64,000 nt of DNA from Yponomeuta sedellus (taxonomy: Eukaryota > Arthropoda > Insecta > Lepidoptera > Yponomeutidae). Each line of letters starts with the position of its first letter. Position 1 is the first letter of the stretch. Below the pieces are notes generated by a model. That model did not search any database and had not been told where the DNA came from. It was given only the letters and a program-made list of their open reading frames with translations. Positions 33,035-43,820 of the stretch are shown piece by piece. A program made the position numbers and the translations under genes. Where the stretch lies: contig OW203734.1 in assembly GCA_934045075.1 (NCBI GenBank), forward strand, positions 6,578,516-6,642,515. The letters are read 5' to 3'.

Positions 33035-33305
33035 AGAGAATCAGCAAGCTGAAGATGCAGCGGGCCGTCCATATCTCGCGAAGAACCGACAACCGTTGGA
33101 GTAAACGTGTTCTTGAGTGGAGACCGCGACTCGGCAAACGTAGTGTAGGACGCCCTCCGGCCAGGTGGGATGACGATCTGCGAAAAACTGCCGGCAGATG
33201 CTGGATGCGGCAAGCTGAAGACAGGGCGCTATGGCGCTCATTAGGGGAGGGCTATGTCCAGCAGTGGACTACATAATATAGCCTGAAGAAGAAGAGGAAG
33301 AAGAA
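33035..33305 (+). mobile_element. RTE-like LINE 3' end, coding for the C terminus
   Basis: An uninterrupted frame (33055-33276) encodes MQRAVHISRRTDNRWSKRVL, EWRPRLGKRSVGRPPARWDD, DLRKTAGRCWMRQAEDRALW, RSLGEGYVQQWTT, the terminal part of an RTE-clade endonuclease/reverse transcriptase polyprotein. The catalytic domains are absent (5' truncation). It ends GGACTACATAATATAGCCTG and a GAAGAAGAAG repeat. Cleaner than the copy at 8826. Confidence 0.92.
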
Positions 33306-33522
33306 GTTAGTTAGACCTGAGATTTCTTCACTTTGCCTCATAGTTAAGCCATTGTTCGTAGTGAGCCCTGACGTGTGTTAACACTTCAAACACTAGGGTA
33401 TCCTAACAGTGATTTCCTTTACCTTTGTGATTGGTATTAATACTATGAGTATAACTTCAATATTCTTTATTGCCATCTGCGCAACTCGAATAAATCTCAA
33501 GTTATTAAATCATAACTAAATG

Positions 33523-33832
33523 CGAAGCGCTCGTGGCCTAGTCAAACCGAGTGATTGGAATCAAACACTTGAGTTAAACAACAACAGGCGCATTCAGGTG
33601 CAGGATGTGTGACCGTCCCGTGACCTCCGCTAGTGGCATTTTTCCGAGCGCTTCCGTGCTTCGCAAGTCACGTTACGCCGGCTGTCATGTAATGGCAGTC
33701 GTTACGAGATGTCAGACCTTATGGGCGGCTTGATATTTTCTGACAATAAGGCCCGCCACTGTCTTACAATCTTCCACCAACCCGGACTTGGCCCCCATGG
33801 TGGAGTATGACCTACCCTTCCTGCGATGCAGG
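33523..33832 (+). repeat. SINE-D copy, 3' truncated
   Basis: GAAGCGCTCGTGGCCTAGTC head, GAGTTAAACAACAACAGGCG, CAGGATGTGTGACCGTCCCG (5S-like boxes), ending within CCTTCCTGCGATGCAGG. Confidence 0.85.
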
Positions 33833-34301
33833 TAACGTATAACTTCAGAAACGTACATAACTTAGAAAACAAAACCATTGGTACTATTTACCGTGCTAGC
33901 TTACTAGTTAACATAACATTTACATACATTGCTTCTGGCCCCACACTAGGATACACTGTGTCGTGGGGACCAGAAACAACGACGTCACAAACATGTAAAC
34001 ATCCAAGACCTGGGGTTTTTTTTGTTCTCAGCCGTACCAACCGTACGGTTCCTAGCGTACCAGCCACTGGCACGTATATCACCTCCATTATGTTTATATT
34101 CCCAGCAGACAAGTGACACAGTGATTTAGCGGTCATAAAACGTGGGAATGTTAGCGCCACCCTGAGAACACCACTACAATAATTGGCAGGTGGATGCCAT
34201 GGCTAATTAGGCGAGGATGTAGTAGGTGCGGCGTGGGGTGCTAGAGGCCTGTGGAGTTACTGACTGGTAATGTCCACTATTAATTTATCTATTTATTTAT
34301 C
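33833..34301. other. No recognised gene
   Basis: 33826-34116 and its complement both stay open for about 90-96 codons, through CATTGCTTCTGGCCCCAC and GTGTCGTGGGGACCAGAAAC. No domain recognised. Confidence 0.3.
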
Positions 34302-34650
34302 ACGGCCTCGGTGGCGCAGCGGCTTGGCACGCTGACTGTAAAACCGAAGGTCTCGGGTTAGATCCCCGGCCGGGTCAAACTAGGAAACGAACTTTTCTAG
34401 TTTGTCTCGGGTCTTGAATGTTATCTATGTATTTATTGTATTAAATCTATCGTCGAGTTAGCACCTATAACACAAGTCATTTAGTTGTACTTAGTATAGG
34501 GCTAACGAGATCTGTGTAATCGATATCAACCCTTGTATGTCCCCACTGCTGGGGCACGGGTCTCCCTGCATCGCAGGAAGGTTAGGCCATACTCCACCAC
34601 GGGGGCCAAGCCTGTGTAATATGTCCATGAATATTTATTTATATATGGTA
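34302..34650 (+). repeat. SINE-A copy interrupted by a SINE-D fragment
   Basis: Head GGTGGCGCAGCGGCTTGGCAC, B box GGTTAGATCCC (one change), body to GAGATCTGTGTAAT at 34520, then resumes at 34612 with CTGTGTAATATGTCCATGAA and the TATTTATTTATA tail. The interruption is listed separately. Confidence 0.9.
34521..34611 (-). repeat. 5'-truncated SINE-D inside SINE-A
   Basis: 91 bp on the - strand, only the 3' part of the family. A 9-bp duplication CTGTGTAAT of SINE-A sequence flanks it (34512-34520 and 34612-34620), demonstrating retro-insertion after SINE-A. Confidence 0.92.
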
Positions 34651-34657
34651 ATGACAG

Positions 34658-34736
34658 CAGTAAGAGGAGTGGAAATCTGCAGGGGAGGCCTTTGCCCAGC
34701 AGTGGGACACAGCCATGGCTAATAAAAAAAAATACT
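34658..34736 (+). mobile_element. LINE 3' tail
   Basis: GTGGAAATCTGCAGGGGAGG, CCTTTGCCCAGCAGTGGGAC, then AATAAAAAAAAA; typical lepidopteran RTE-type 3' end. Confidence 0.65.
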
Positions 34737-34742
34737 GCAGTG

Positions 34743-35045
34743 GTACGGTGAGTTCTGGTAGCGCAGCGGTAGAACACTGGCTTCTCAATCGGGAGGTCAT
34801 GGGTTTGAATCCCAGCATGTACCAATGACCTTGTTTTCTTAATTATGTAAATTTGTGAAATTATAATAGCAATAGGTACCACTCCCGTAGGAAAACATGG
34901 TGAGGAAACCTGAGTGTATGTTAAACTTCCTCAATTTTTGTAATTACCAAGCCGCGGTGGGCACGTGTCGTAATTAAGCCCATGCTCTCTCTGTCTGAGA
35001 GAAGGCCTGTGCCCTGCAGCCTTTTTGGACTTATAATAGGCTACA
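34743..35045 (+). repeat. SINE-C' copy, full length
   Basis: tRNA-like head TGGTAGCGCAGCGG with B-box-like GGTTTGAATCCC, then GCATGTACCAATGACCTTG, GAAAACATGGTGAGGAAACC, CTCTCTCTGTCTGAGAGAAGG, CCTGTGCCCTGCAGCC and AATAGGCTAC. Best copy of this family. Confidence 0.85.
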
Positions 35046-36194
35046 TAAAAAAAAATACAATAAAGTTCTCATCTTACAGTGGTTGAAACCCGCAACTTCC
35101 GACAGCGATCGACCGTGCACAGTGATGACAATACAATTACGGCTTAAAACATAACCCCTTAAAACACTCCATAAATGCTGGCTAAAATAGTCTGTGGAGG
35201 ATATTTTACAAGAAAAAAAACGTTACCACAGATTAAATAATTACCTCTAAGGTATGTAGTGCTTTTACATCCGTGGCTTTAGAGGAACCGTGTTTTTATA
35301 AATAAGGCCGTCAGTCTGTCTACTTGTTAATCTGTGGGTTAATCGGCTATGAGCCTGCATTTTGCCAAGTTTCCTTGTCCATGCCCAAGTCGTATCAACT
35401 CTGCAAAAAATTGTAAAAGTCGTCACGCCATCTCCGCCTTGGGCTTCTTAGCTACGTTTTGGATGACATGGCAACAAAAACATAAAGGTCCCACTACTGC
35501 CGACATGTTCCTGCTAAAATCACATCACCTTCGAAACCTGGAACTTCCAATTCACCAGGGGGGGTAATCTCTAAAATGCATAGTTGTCCAATAGAGTTAT
35601 ATTAGTCCAGTAATGGTCGTTTCATTCACACTATCGGTAGTCTAGCAACCAATCGCGTTGCAATGGTAATGGTAACCCGTGCTACTTAACTCGGCGCCTC
35701 GCGATTCTATCTTCTTTAAGGGAGATGCCTATTTATTTGCGCAGGTTATACCCCTGAAATGACTGTAATGCTATTGCTTTATAGACTACCAAATTGAGGC
35801 AAATTACAACCACTGTCGGGTTTATACCATTCTATTGAAAAAGTGTGTAAGTCACTCTAGGGCCTGGTAATTAAACATACATTTTTTATATCCAAAATCA
35901 ACTCGAAGCGTGTGTCCAACGGAATGTGTCCCCATTGACCAGTCAGAAACAACCTCTTGTTCGATTCACGCACCTGCGTTGTACACAATAGAAGTCGTCG
36001 CGGGTTACAGCTAGGGTTGCCAGATTATTCAGGATGGGATCCCAAAATCTGTGATCGTCCCAAAATAGCAGTATTTGTTCCAAGTCCAGGAATTGCTAAA
36101 GCTGTTCTGAATTTTCTTAAATATCTTTAAAATTATTACTAATACCTTCCAACGGGCGTATAGTGTCTTTCTTTTACAGATGTACATTAAAAAA
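35046..36194. other. No recognised gene or named repeat
   Basis: Mixed composition. A 72-codon frame at 35349-35567 lacks recognisable domains. Around 35770-35830 the words CCAAATTGAGGCAAATTACA recur at 52540 (TTGAGGCAAATTTCAACCAC), a minor repeat. Confidence 0.35.
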
Positions 36195-36475
36195 ATTGGC
36201 AAGCACATTTAAATGATAAGCATTTTTTAGGTAGCCTATAAACGTTCCACTGGAGGGCACAAGCCTTCTTCCCAAGAGAGAGTATGGGCGTAATTACCAC
36301 GCGTGCCCACTGCGCATTGGCAATTTCAAGCTCTGAGGTTATTGAACATCTCAGACACTCAGGTATCCTCACAATGTTTTCCTTCACAGAACAGTTAGCG
36401 AGTGGTACTGCTACTATAGCTTCTCAAATGTATATAACTTAAGATACAGTCATTGGTACATGCCATGATAAATGA
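36195..36475 (-). repeat. SINE-C' copy, reverse strand
   Basis: On +: GTAGCCTATAAACGTTCCAC, TGGAGGGCACAAGCCTTCTT, ACTCAGGTATCCTCACAATG, GTTAGCGAGTGGTACTGC, CAGTCATTGGTACATGCC. Head mostly missing. Confidence 0.8.
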
Positions 36476-37320
36476 TAATTATTTATTTATTTATTTATAT
36501 ATTTGTATGTAGTATATTACATATTTTATTTATGTAACGTAATATCATATTAAATATATATAAACTTATATATGTTTGCCATTTAATTAGCAAGTTAAAA
36601 CTGCATTTTCAGACTCACCTGTTTCATGTTTTTTCATGTTTATTTTTTGTTTCTTTTTTTTCACGTCTCAGCAACTGTGTTAAGTAAAACAGTCGAGGAA
36701 AACTATTATTGGCTATACTGTATGTAAAAAACGATTGTATAATAATACTATAAGAAGCTGTTGTTTTCCCTAATAAAAATTAAATAAAATAAAAATAAAA
36801 TAAACATAAATACATTAAAATACAAATAAGGATTGAAGTTTAATACGCACAGCTAACCTGAACCTGTAATAAGGCAATTGGACTGTGTTTGTGTTCAAGT
36901 CTCTTATGTAATGAGCAGTATTCAGCACAAACTCGTAGATGGCGCTTACAAGGATGGTCATAGAAGAATCGGAAAGCGGTGGTCTAGAAGCGCTACCTAT
37001 AAAGTGCTTTGTGAATGTATGCTGCTAAAGCTCATTCCTGGTGTACGTACAATAAAAAAATATCTATCCATTTAAAGAATACCACGCTTTGACTCGGAAT
37101 TTATACTTTTTAAAACCCTAATCTAGCAACCCTAAGTACTGTCAAGCATTTGAGGGAGCGGAAGCGATGACGGTCCCACGGCTGCGGACCGTAACCAGTG
37201 CACCACCCCTGATATGATTGCAGGGTGTGCAGGCAGTGATTTAGACAGAAACACCTGGGGCCTATTTCATTGAACTGCTATTTATAGTTTCACTGCGGCC
37301 AATGTAGCCGAACATTTATC
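36476..37320. other. No recognised gene or named repeat
   Basis: AT-rich, including TTTATTTATT and TATATATAAA runs; a 65-codon frame at 36878-37075 is unrecognised. Confidence 0.3.
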
Positions 37321-37473
37321 CGTGCCAGCACTCTTTCCAACTGAGCTAATGGGCGACTCACTGGCATCATCGGCATCATCATCACCGGCATGGGTGAATT
37401 TTTAGCCTCTAAATTGGTTTTTAAAATTGTCCTTAGCACGGGTTAGTGCATTAAAAATAAAAATAGTATAATT
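37321..37473 (+). repeat. Rearranged SINE-B
   Basis: Left: reversed head (GTGCCAGCACTCTTTCCAAC, TGAGCTAATGGGCGACTCAC); middle GGCATCATCGGCATCATCAT; right: forward GGCATGGGTGAATTTTTAGC, tail to AAAAATAGTATAAT. The B box is deleted. Another foldback derivative. Confidence 0.78.
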
Positions 37474-37589
37474 TCAAAACAAGCTGGGCTTCACGAGTCA
37501 CATCCGAGCGTACCGCCGCAGAAGTCCTACCAATCATTGAGGTCGCCGTCATCGGATTCGATGAGGAGGACATCATCTTCATCATTCAT

Positions 37590-37670
37590 ATGATAGAGAT
37601 AAGCTCGCCTTTGTACATGCTATTTCTTATGTAATGTCCTTTTTAATGTTTCGTGCGCAATAAAGTATAA
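37590..37670 (-). repeat. Family-E repeat, reverse strand
   Basis: On +: ATAAGCTCGCCTTTGTACAT, GTAATGTCCTTTTTAATGTT, TCGTGCGCAATAAAGTATAA; the reverse complement of 42928-43010. Confidence 0.78.
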
Positions 37671-37724
37671 TAGTAGATTGTTAACCAAGGGCTGTATGAC
37701 ATCAATTGCATATGAGGTTTTTGG

Positions 37725-37774
37725 GTATGCAATTGATGCTTACACCCGAGTATGCAATTGATGCTTACACCCGA
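37725..37774. repeat. 25-bp tandem duplication
   Basis: GTATGCAATTGATGCTTACA plus CCCGA repeated twice without differences. Confidence 0.9.
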
Positions 37775-37943
37775 GGTAAACACTCTGCTTTACATAATAT
37801 AATAAAAAAACAAGAAAGCAGGTTGACTTTTATTTTACTCGACATTTTTCAAAAATTTTTATTTGAAATCAATTTCAATTACCTAACATATGATGTGACT
37901 GCAAAACAAATAGTTCGACTGGGCTGAGAATGGGTGACTAACC

Positions 37944-38055
37944 GGCATCAGTGAAATTTGCTCAGTTGGGAGAGCGCTGGCACGGTTAGCCAGAGGTCGC
38001 GGGTTCGAGTCCTGGCATGGGTGGAATTTTTAGCCTCTAAATAGGTTTTTAGAAT
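37944..38055 (+). repeat. SINE-B copy
   Basis: GCTCAGTTGGGAGAGCGCTG, anticodon stem CTGGC/GCCAG, B box GGTTCGAGTCC, GGAATTTTTAGCCTCTAAAT. The acceptor stem and tail end are missing. Confidence 0.83.
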
Positions 38056-38827
38056 TTATGTAATATAATATAATGATTACAAGTCTTCCATGAATGGTGC
38101 AGCAGTTCTCAACGTCAACAATTGAGTCAACTTGCTCCTATTGCACCAAAGGTCGGCTAGCTCTTAGGCAGGTGTGACCAACAATCAGGCGCAGGTCGCA
38201 GGTCGCCAACCGTCGGTCACGCATCGCGCCTCTTCTCGGTCAGCGGTCGCCAACCGACGCGCGTCAATTGTAACGTTTGAGTTGACAGGTAAATTGATAA
38301 CGAACTAGCTGTGATTTTTAGTAGAGGGGTTGCGTTGTCAATGTTAAGAAGCATCGTTTTCCTGTGACACGGCTTTTGCGTACGATTGTTCTAGAGATAA
38401 TACTTTTGTATTTCTCAATGTTAATGGTAGACAAATTCCGATTACACGCCTGCCATGTCTCGGAAATATTCAGAAATAACGTATTACGAAATTACGTTAG
38501 GTAAATAGATACGGGATCACTTCACTGTACAAACAATGAAAATTACACAGATGTGCAATAAATGAATATATTTATATTCATTTATTGCATTGTCATGTTT
38601 CATTACAGTCGTATAAAATTATAATTTCAGAGGAATTATTTTCCTAGTCACGATTGTTAATTGATTGATAAGTAATTTTTCTACGTTATACACACTTGTA
38701 TACAATCTTTCAAAAGTGGAATCATAAGTAACAGCCTGAAGTACCTACACTAAACCAAATAACCGCTGCTTATGGAACTGTAAACTGGCTAACTGCAAAG
38801 GAAAATCTCTTCTTATACATCATCAGC
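38056..38827. other. No recognised gene or named repeat
   Basis: 38170-38290 has a GC-rich run of short GGTCGCAGGTCGCC words; the rest is AT-rich. Confidence 0.3.
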
Positions 38828-39000
38828 GATAGAAATTCACGTGGTTATCGCCAGCCATACTTCAGCGCTCAAAGTTCACGTGATAATCAGCAGCTATACA
38901 ACAGCACTTGAAATTCACGTGATAATCAGCAGCTATACAACGGCGCTTGAAATTTATGTAGCAATCTCTCTCTCTCTCAGAGAAATGTTACGATTATATG
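38828..39000 (+). repeat. SINE-C' fragment with threefold about 40-bp repeat
   Basis: The unit ending TTCACGTGATAATCAGCAGC is present about three times (TTCACGTGGTTATCGCCAGC in the first), followed by the SINE-C' end CTCTCTCTCTCAGAG. Each unit holds the E-box CACGTG. Confidence 0.75.
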
Positions 39001-39058
39001 TGTAGTGTCAAGTCTGAACTTGGAACTCAGTCAGCAACTGACAGAACTGACTTACAGT

Positions 39059-39305
39059 CAGCGGCACGCTGACTGTAAAACCGAAAGCCTCGGGTTCGAT
39101 CCCCGGCCGGGTCAAACTAGGAAACGAAATTTTCTAGTTTGTCTCGGCTCTTGGATGTTATCTATGTATTTACTGTATTAAATCCATCGTCGACTTAGCA
39201 CCTATAACACAAGTCATTTAGTTGTACTTATATAGTATAGGGCTAGCGAGATCTGTGTAATATGTCCATGGATTATTTATTTATTATTATTTATTTATTT
39301 ATATT
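39059..39305 (+). repeat. SINE-A copy, head truncated
   Basis: Starts CAGTCAGCGGCACGCTGACTG, B box GGTTCGATCCC, body to GGGCTAGCGAGATCTGTGTA and TTATTTATTATTATTTATTT tail. The A box is lost. Confidence 0.88.
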
Positions 39306-40039
39306 AAATACTTGATCTTGCACAAAAACTATAAGTTAAACTTTGCCTTATATTTCATTGCATTCAGTTCTAATTACAATAACAAATAAGAATTATTCTA
39401 GGAGAAGCTTGGGAGATTATTGCTTTAAGAACTTACCGCTAATAAGCTGAGTTAAATTAGTTATAGATTATAACTACGTTATCCAAACTCTCTTATCATT
39501 ATCACTGACAATTTCAGGCGTTCAACTTAATCGCAAGGAACGCTCATGAATGACATGATTTATTTATTTCAGGAGCAGATTTCAGTCGAACATAACCTAT
39601 GAGAGCAACGGGTGGCGCTGGGCGGGGCAAAGGTCGTCCAATGAGGTCGGAGGTCGCGACCCTCCGACCTCTCAAATACAGCCTTTATGTACCTACGCAT
39701 TACGCACCGATACACCTGTGTGTGTATAGACGAGAGAACAGCGCGCAAACTCCTTCGCGATTGATTCTTTACCTAAAGTTGGCCAACCTGTAAGATTGGA
39801 CGATTTGAAGATACAAAAGACGCGAGTCTTCTAAATTTAAAATTGATTGATGTGAGTTTTTTATTTTATTTTATGGTGTTAGGTAAACCCCACGAAGTCT
39901 TTAAATTTTGAAGCGAAATGCGGGATTCCTATGCAATATTACCAATTATACTCAGAGGACAGAAATAGAGATTTGACCTCGTTATGAGTTACTCTCGTTG
40001 CTTCTTGTTAAATCTTCTTGAGGGGCGGCTCAAGCCACT
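39306..40039. other. No recognised gene or named repeat
   Basis: A GC-rich block at 39600-39670 (GGTGGCGCTGGGCGGGGC) has no recognised identity. Confidence 0.3.
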
Positions 40040-40255
40040 CCTTCATATAAATACTGCCTGCCTGGTTGGTCTAGCCGTTAAGGCGCTTTCCTAACAAAAT
40101 AGTGGGTACTATTCCCACTGGGGTTCCCCATACATTCGTACAAGTGGCCTCAGACTCCTGTATTTTAATGTGTATGACGTCTTTGCCTGGTTACCATAGC
40201 ACAAGGTATCCTAGTTTTGGACCAGGACATTTGATTGTGTTGTGTAGGATTTTTT
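40040..40255 (+). repeat. Family-L, tRNA-like SINE
   Basis: GCCTGGTTGGTCTAGCCGTT (A-box-like TGGTCTAGCCG), CCCACTGGGGTTCCCC, then TTTGCCTGGTTACCATAGCA, AGGTATCCTAGTTTTGGACC and GATTGTGTTGTG. Related to 57420-57580 and, reversed, 46118-46225. Confidence 0.6.
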
Positions 40256-40546
40256 ACTACTAACATTATTATTATCAAATCAAACTAAGTATCTATCTTG
40301 CATCTGAATTGCTACTGCTAAGCATTTCTACAATGTCATGTCCCGAAACATTTAAGCCGTGGAGAAGTTTAGTCCTGATGAATTTTATGTATTTTTATGC
40401 AGTCTGACAAAATCCTAATATATATCCGAAAAATTAAATCCGGTCCTTTAGTCAATTATATTACAATAGTGACAGTTTCAAAGTAACAAAAAATATCGTT
40501 CGTTCTAACGAACTTTCAATACTGTAGCTAGAGCTTGCTACGTATA

Positions 40547-41064
40547 GTAACTTTGAAATTAAGCAAAGTCATTGGTACATGCCCGCACTCGGGATCGAAC
40601 CTGGGGCTCTCGCTTGCCAGTCCATAGTTCTACCCACTGAGCTACCACCGCTTTTTAATTATGTGTATTATGCATATGTTGCAAAAGGTAAGTATAATTT
40701 TGTTCCAAATTATAGTTACCTTTTGCAGAGCCCCAGGTTCGATCCCGAGTGCGGGCATGTACCAATGACTTTGCTTAATTTCAAAGTTACGTACATTTGC
40801 GAATTTCTAGTCGCAATACCACACACTAACTGTGAAGGAAAACATCGTGAGGAAACCCGCGGCTTGGTTGGCTCCGCCCGTATTGACTAGTCTTTCCTGT
40901 GGGCTAACCCGACTAAGCTGTCACGATGGTATAGGTGCTGGGCAAGCCTACGCCATCTATAAAACCATGTCCTAGGCACTACAGCGTCGGAGTGGTCCAT
41001 TTACCCATTTAGTGTGAGTGAAGATGCCACTGGACGCTGTATAAATCATCTGATTAAGTAGATG
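40547..41064 (+). repeat. SINE-C foldback copy
   Basis: 40547-40610 is the exact reverse complement of 40727-40790 (64-bp arms containing the B box GGTTCGATCCC). Between them lie the inverted remainder of the head (40611-40652) and an inner hairpin TGCAAAAGGTAA (40680-40691) / TTACCTTTTGCA (40716-40727). From 40727 the + strand element continues normally to CCACTGGACGCTGTATAAAT and GATGCAAAAAAG. Confidence 0.9.
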
Positions 41065-41077
41065 CAAAAAAGTTAAG

Positions 41078-41372
41078 CAACATCAGGCGCGGTCAGTGCA
41101 TAGATGGGTGACCGTCTGTGACTAACACTAGTGGCATTTTTCCGAGCGGTTCCTTGCGTCGCAAGTTACGTTTAGCAGTTGGTACCGGCTGCCGTCGATA
41201 GATAGCAATTGTTAAGCCAAGTTTAAGCTTGAAAACTTTTGACAGCAAGACCAGCCATAGTCTTGTAAGCCTCCGCCAATCCGGACTTTGGCCCCGTGGT
41301 GGAGTATGGCATATACCTTCCTCATGGAAGATACGCGTGCCCCTTAGTGGAGACTTAATGTGTTGATGATGA
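41078..41372 (+). repeat. SINE-D subfamily-2 copy
   Basis: Begins in the 5S-like region: AGCAACATCAGGCGCGGTCA, AGATGGGTGACCGTCTGTGA. Body as subfamily 2 (CAGCAAGACCAGCCATAGTC, TTGTAAGCCTCCGCCAATCC), end GTGGAGACTTAATGTGTTGA and ATGATGATT. Confidence 0.88.
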
Positions 41373-42254
41373 TTTTGAATCAGCGAGTTCCTTACGCTGA
41401 TTGGCAAATCTTTCACCACGATAGCTTGCCATCGACACGCTAAGAAGAAGACAGGCTACATAAAAAAATGTATTGCAATATCAACGTTTTCCCGATGGTA
41501 AAAGTTTTTGTTAAATAAACCACATTTCTCTAGAATCGTTAGTGATACCGTACTGAGACGCTCATCCTTTTCTTACTCTCATCTGATACCAGGTGTGTCA
41601 TCCAGCGTTCCACGTGTCAAACTGGAGATCTCCACGCCCATACAGTCAGTACTGTTGAAGAAAAACCAGAGTTTTCTCATGATCGTCGCAGTAAGCAGTG
41701 TTGCTATGACGTCCACCTGTCAATCACAATCAAACGAGGCTAGCCAGACCACCCGCGCGATTAGGCTCGGCGGGAGAACGGGGTGATGTGGAGAGCTCTT
41801 GATTGATAGAAATACTGTCAATGTGGGAAAATATGGAAGGATGCGAAGATGGGGGCCAGAAAAAAAAAATATACCGACATAAACAGCCTACACAGGGTAA
41901 CCTCTAAAATGCGCAATTCCTAAAATAATACAATGAGTGGGTTGTGTTTTATGAATGCTTTTGTTTCACGGGTTTTATCTTAGATTGATATTGTTTTGAA
42001 ATGCTACATTATAGCTTACGTATAATTGCATGCAATCCGTGCTTTATGAACTCTACTACCTGTAGGTATGTATATTTAAAAAATAATCCTAGAAAAAAAA
42101 ACACTCGTGGAACAAAAGTGGTTGTAAAACCCAAATTCTCGGTGACTTTCCTGCGGTTTAAGTCCACTAAGCTAACACTTGGCGATCCCACTGGTAGTTC
42201 CGGTTATTATAGGGTCTCAGTCATCACACTTTCGGTCTCTTAAATTCACTTTAT
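41373..42254. other. No recognised gene
   Basis: A 92-codon frame at 41508-41786 has no recognised domain; the region is otherwise unremarkable. Confidence 0.3.
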
Positions 42255-42567
42255 TATTTTTTTAATGCACTAACCCGTGCTAAGGACAATTTTGAAAACC
42301 TATTTAGAGGCTAAAATTTCCACCCATGCCGGGATTCGAACCCGCGACCTCTGCCTATCCGTGCCAGCGCTCTTTCCAACTGAGGTAATGAGCGACTCAC
42401 CCATACGTAATACAGAGCATATTGTAAAGAGGTTCGAAATTTCACTGATGCCGGTGAGTCGCCCATTAGCTCAGTTGGAAAGAGCGCTGGCACGGATAGC
42501 CAGAGGTCGCGGGTTCGAATCCCGGCATGGGTGGAATTTTTAGCCTCTAAATAGGGTTTTAAATTAA
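42255..42567. repeat. SINE-B inverted pair, head to head
   Basis: 42255-42402 is a reversed SINE-B from tail to acceptor stem; 42447-42567 is a forward copy. The loop between holds the family 5' segment ACGTAATACAGAGCATATTG, AAAGAGGTTCGAAATTTCAC. Unlike the other hairpins, the arms include complete tRNA-like heads (GCTCAGTTGGAAAGAGC on the right). Arm differences (CTGCCTATCC against GGATAGCCAG) show some ageing. Confidence 0.88.
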
Positions 42568-42927
42568 CTTGTGCAGTGTAGATAGGAGTTACCTTTAGAA
42601 GCTGTATACATTTTAACAAAATGTTAAAAGACAAAATATTTATAGTATTATAGTACCTACATGAAAACTACTCTTCAAGCACGCTCCATTACTACCCCTG
42701 TCCATCGAGTACATTCGTCTAGGTGTCCAACCATTGCGCGTTTACTTGACACGTCGTGTCCGTCTGTCGTTCTTATCGCGCCATCTCCATTCACTGCCTG
42801 ACTGTGTAGATCTTCACGGGGGCTTTTTTTTCTTCAGGTAAATACCGGGACTGGTTACGAGGGAAAGTTTGATCCTACTTATGATAAGTTTCACTAAGGC
42901 CAGGGCCCTTATTCGTGTTTTGTGTTT
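42568..42927. other. No recognised gene or repeat
   Basis: Nothing recognised; TCCGTCTGTCGTTCTTATCG at 42770 resembles family-I words only slightly. Confidence 0.3.
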
Positions 42928-43010
42928 ATACTTTATTGCACACGAAACATTAAAAATGACATTACATAAGAAATAAAATGTACAAAGGCGAGCTTATCTC
43001 TGTAAGAGAT
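42928..43010 (+). repeat. Family-E repeat
   Basis: ATACTTTATTGCACACGAAA, ATGACATTACATAAGAAATA, GTACAAAGGCGAGCTTATCT; mirror of 37590-37670. It directly abuts a SINE-D fragment. Confidence 0.8.
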
Positions 43011-43011
43011 T

Positions 43012-43120
43012 CCTCCACCAACTCGGACTTGGCCCCCGTGGTGGAGTATGGCCTAACCTTCCTGCGATGCAGGAAGAGACCCGTGCCCCAACAGTGGGGA
43101 CATACATGGGTTGATAACGA
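43012..43120 (+). repeat. SINE-D 3' part
   Basis: CTCCACCAACTCGGACTTGG to GGGGACATACATGGGTTGAT; 5' truncated. Confidence 0.85.
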
Positions 43121-43527
43121 ACATGGTGAGCGTAGCACAGAGTTTTCTAGTTTGCGACTAAGACAAATGAATGCGCTGTGTGGATGTTATATATTATATT
43201 ACAATGTGGACTGCAAAGTCGATAAGACCCAGATTAACAAGTAAGAACACTTCGATTTGTCATAGTAGACTATGATTTTTAGTTTTATATGAAACCATTC
43301 GGGCTAGTTTTTTATAAAATCAAACCAAAAATATACCCAGAAGCAATTTATGTGCCTGTATGTAAATGTTACGTTAATAAAGAATTTTTATAGTATTTGC
43401 TGATTGTCAATGTAAAATGTTAACAGTAATAAAAAGGCAACTGGAAAAAAATTCAACTCTGATGAACTTTTCTAAGTCATGTTAAACCTAATAGATCAGT
43501 TGCAACTAATACGTATGATAAAATTCC
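43121..43527. other. No recognised gene or repeat
   Basis: AT-rich; nothing recognised. Confidence 0.3.
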
Positions 43528-43820
43528 AGGTTATCCCATACTCCACCACGAGGCGAAATCTGGGTTGGTGGAGGATTGTAAGGCAGTGGCAGGCCGTACT
43601 GTCAGAAGTTATCAAGCCGCCCATAAGGCCTCTAACTTACATTCCATTACATGAAAGCCGGCACTATCGGCTTAACGTGCCTTGAGAAGCACGGAAGCGC
43701 TCGGAAAAAAATCCACTAGGGGTAGTCAGGAGACGGAACATCGAACTAAGTGGTTGATTCCAGTCACTCGGTTCGACAAGGCCACGAACGCTTCGGGTTT
43801 GACTAGGCCACGAGCGATTC
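43528..43820 (-). repeat. SINE-D with duplicated head end
   Basis: On +: CCATACTCCACCACGAGGCG ... ACGTGCCTTGAGAAGCACGG ... ATTCCAGTCACTCGGTTCGA, and the terminal word GACAAGGCCACGAACGCTTC is followed by a second version GACTAGGCCACGAGCGATTC. The 5S-like box is deleted. Confidence 0.8.

Noticed and set aside
42447..42540. Cloverleaf-like tRNA sequences (here and at about 22490, 37960, 56910, 1970, 12260)
   Set aside because: They are SINE-B heads: each is followed by the same tail, the residue before the anticodon is C in place of the invariant U, and copies vary at the anticodon (GGA, GGT).
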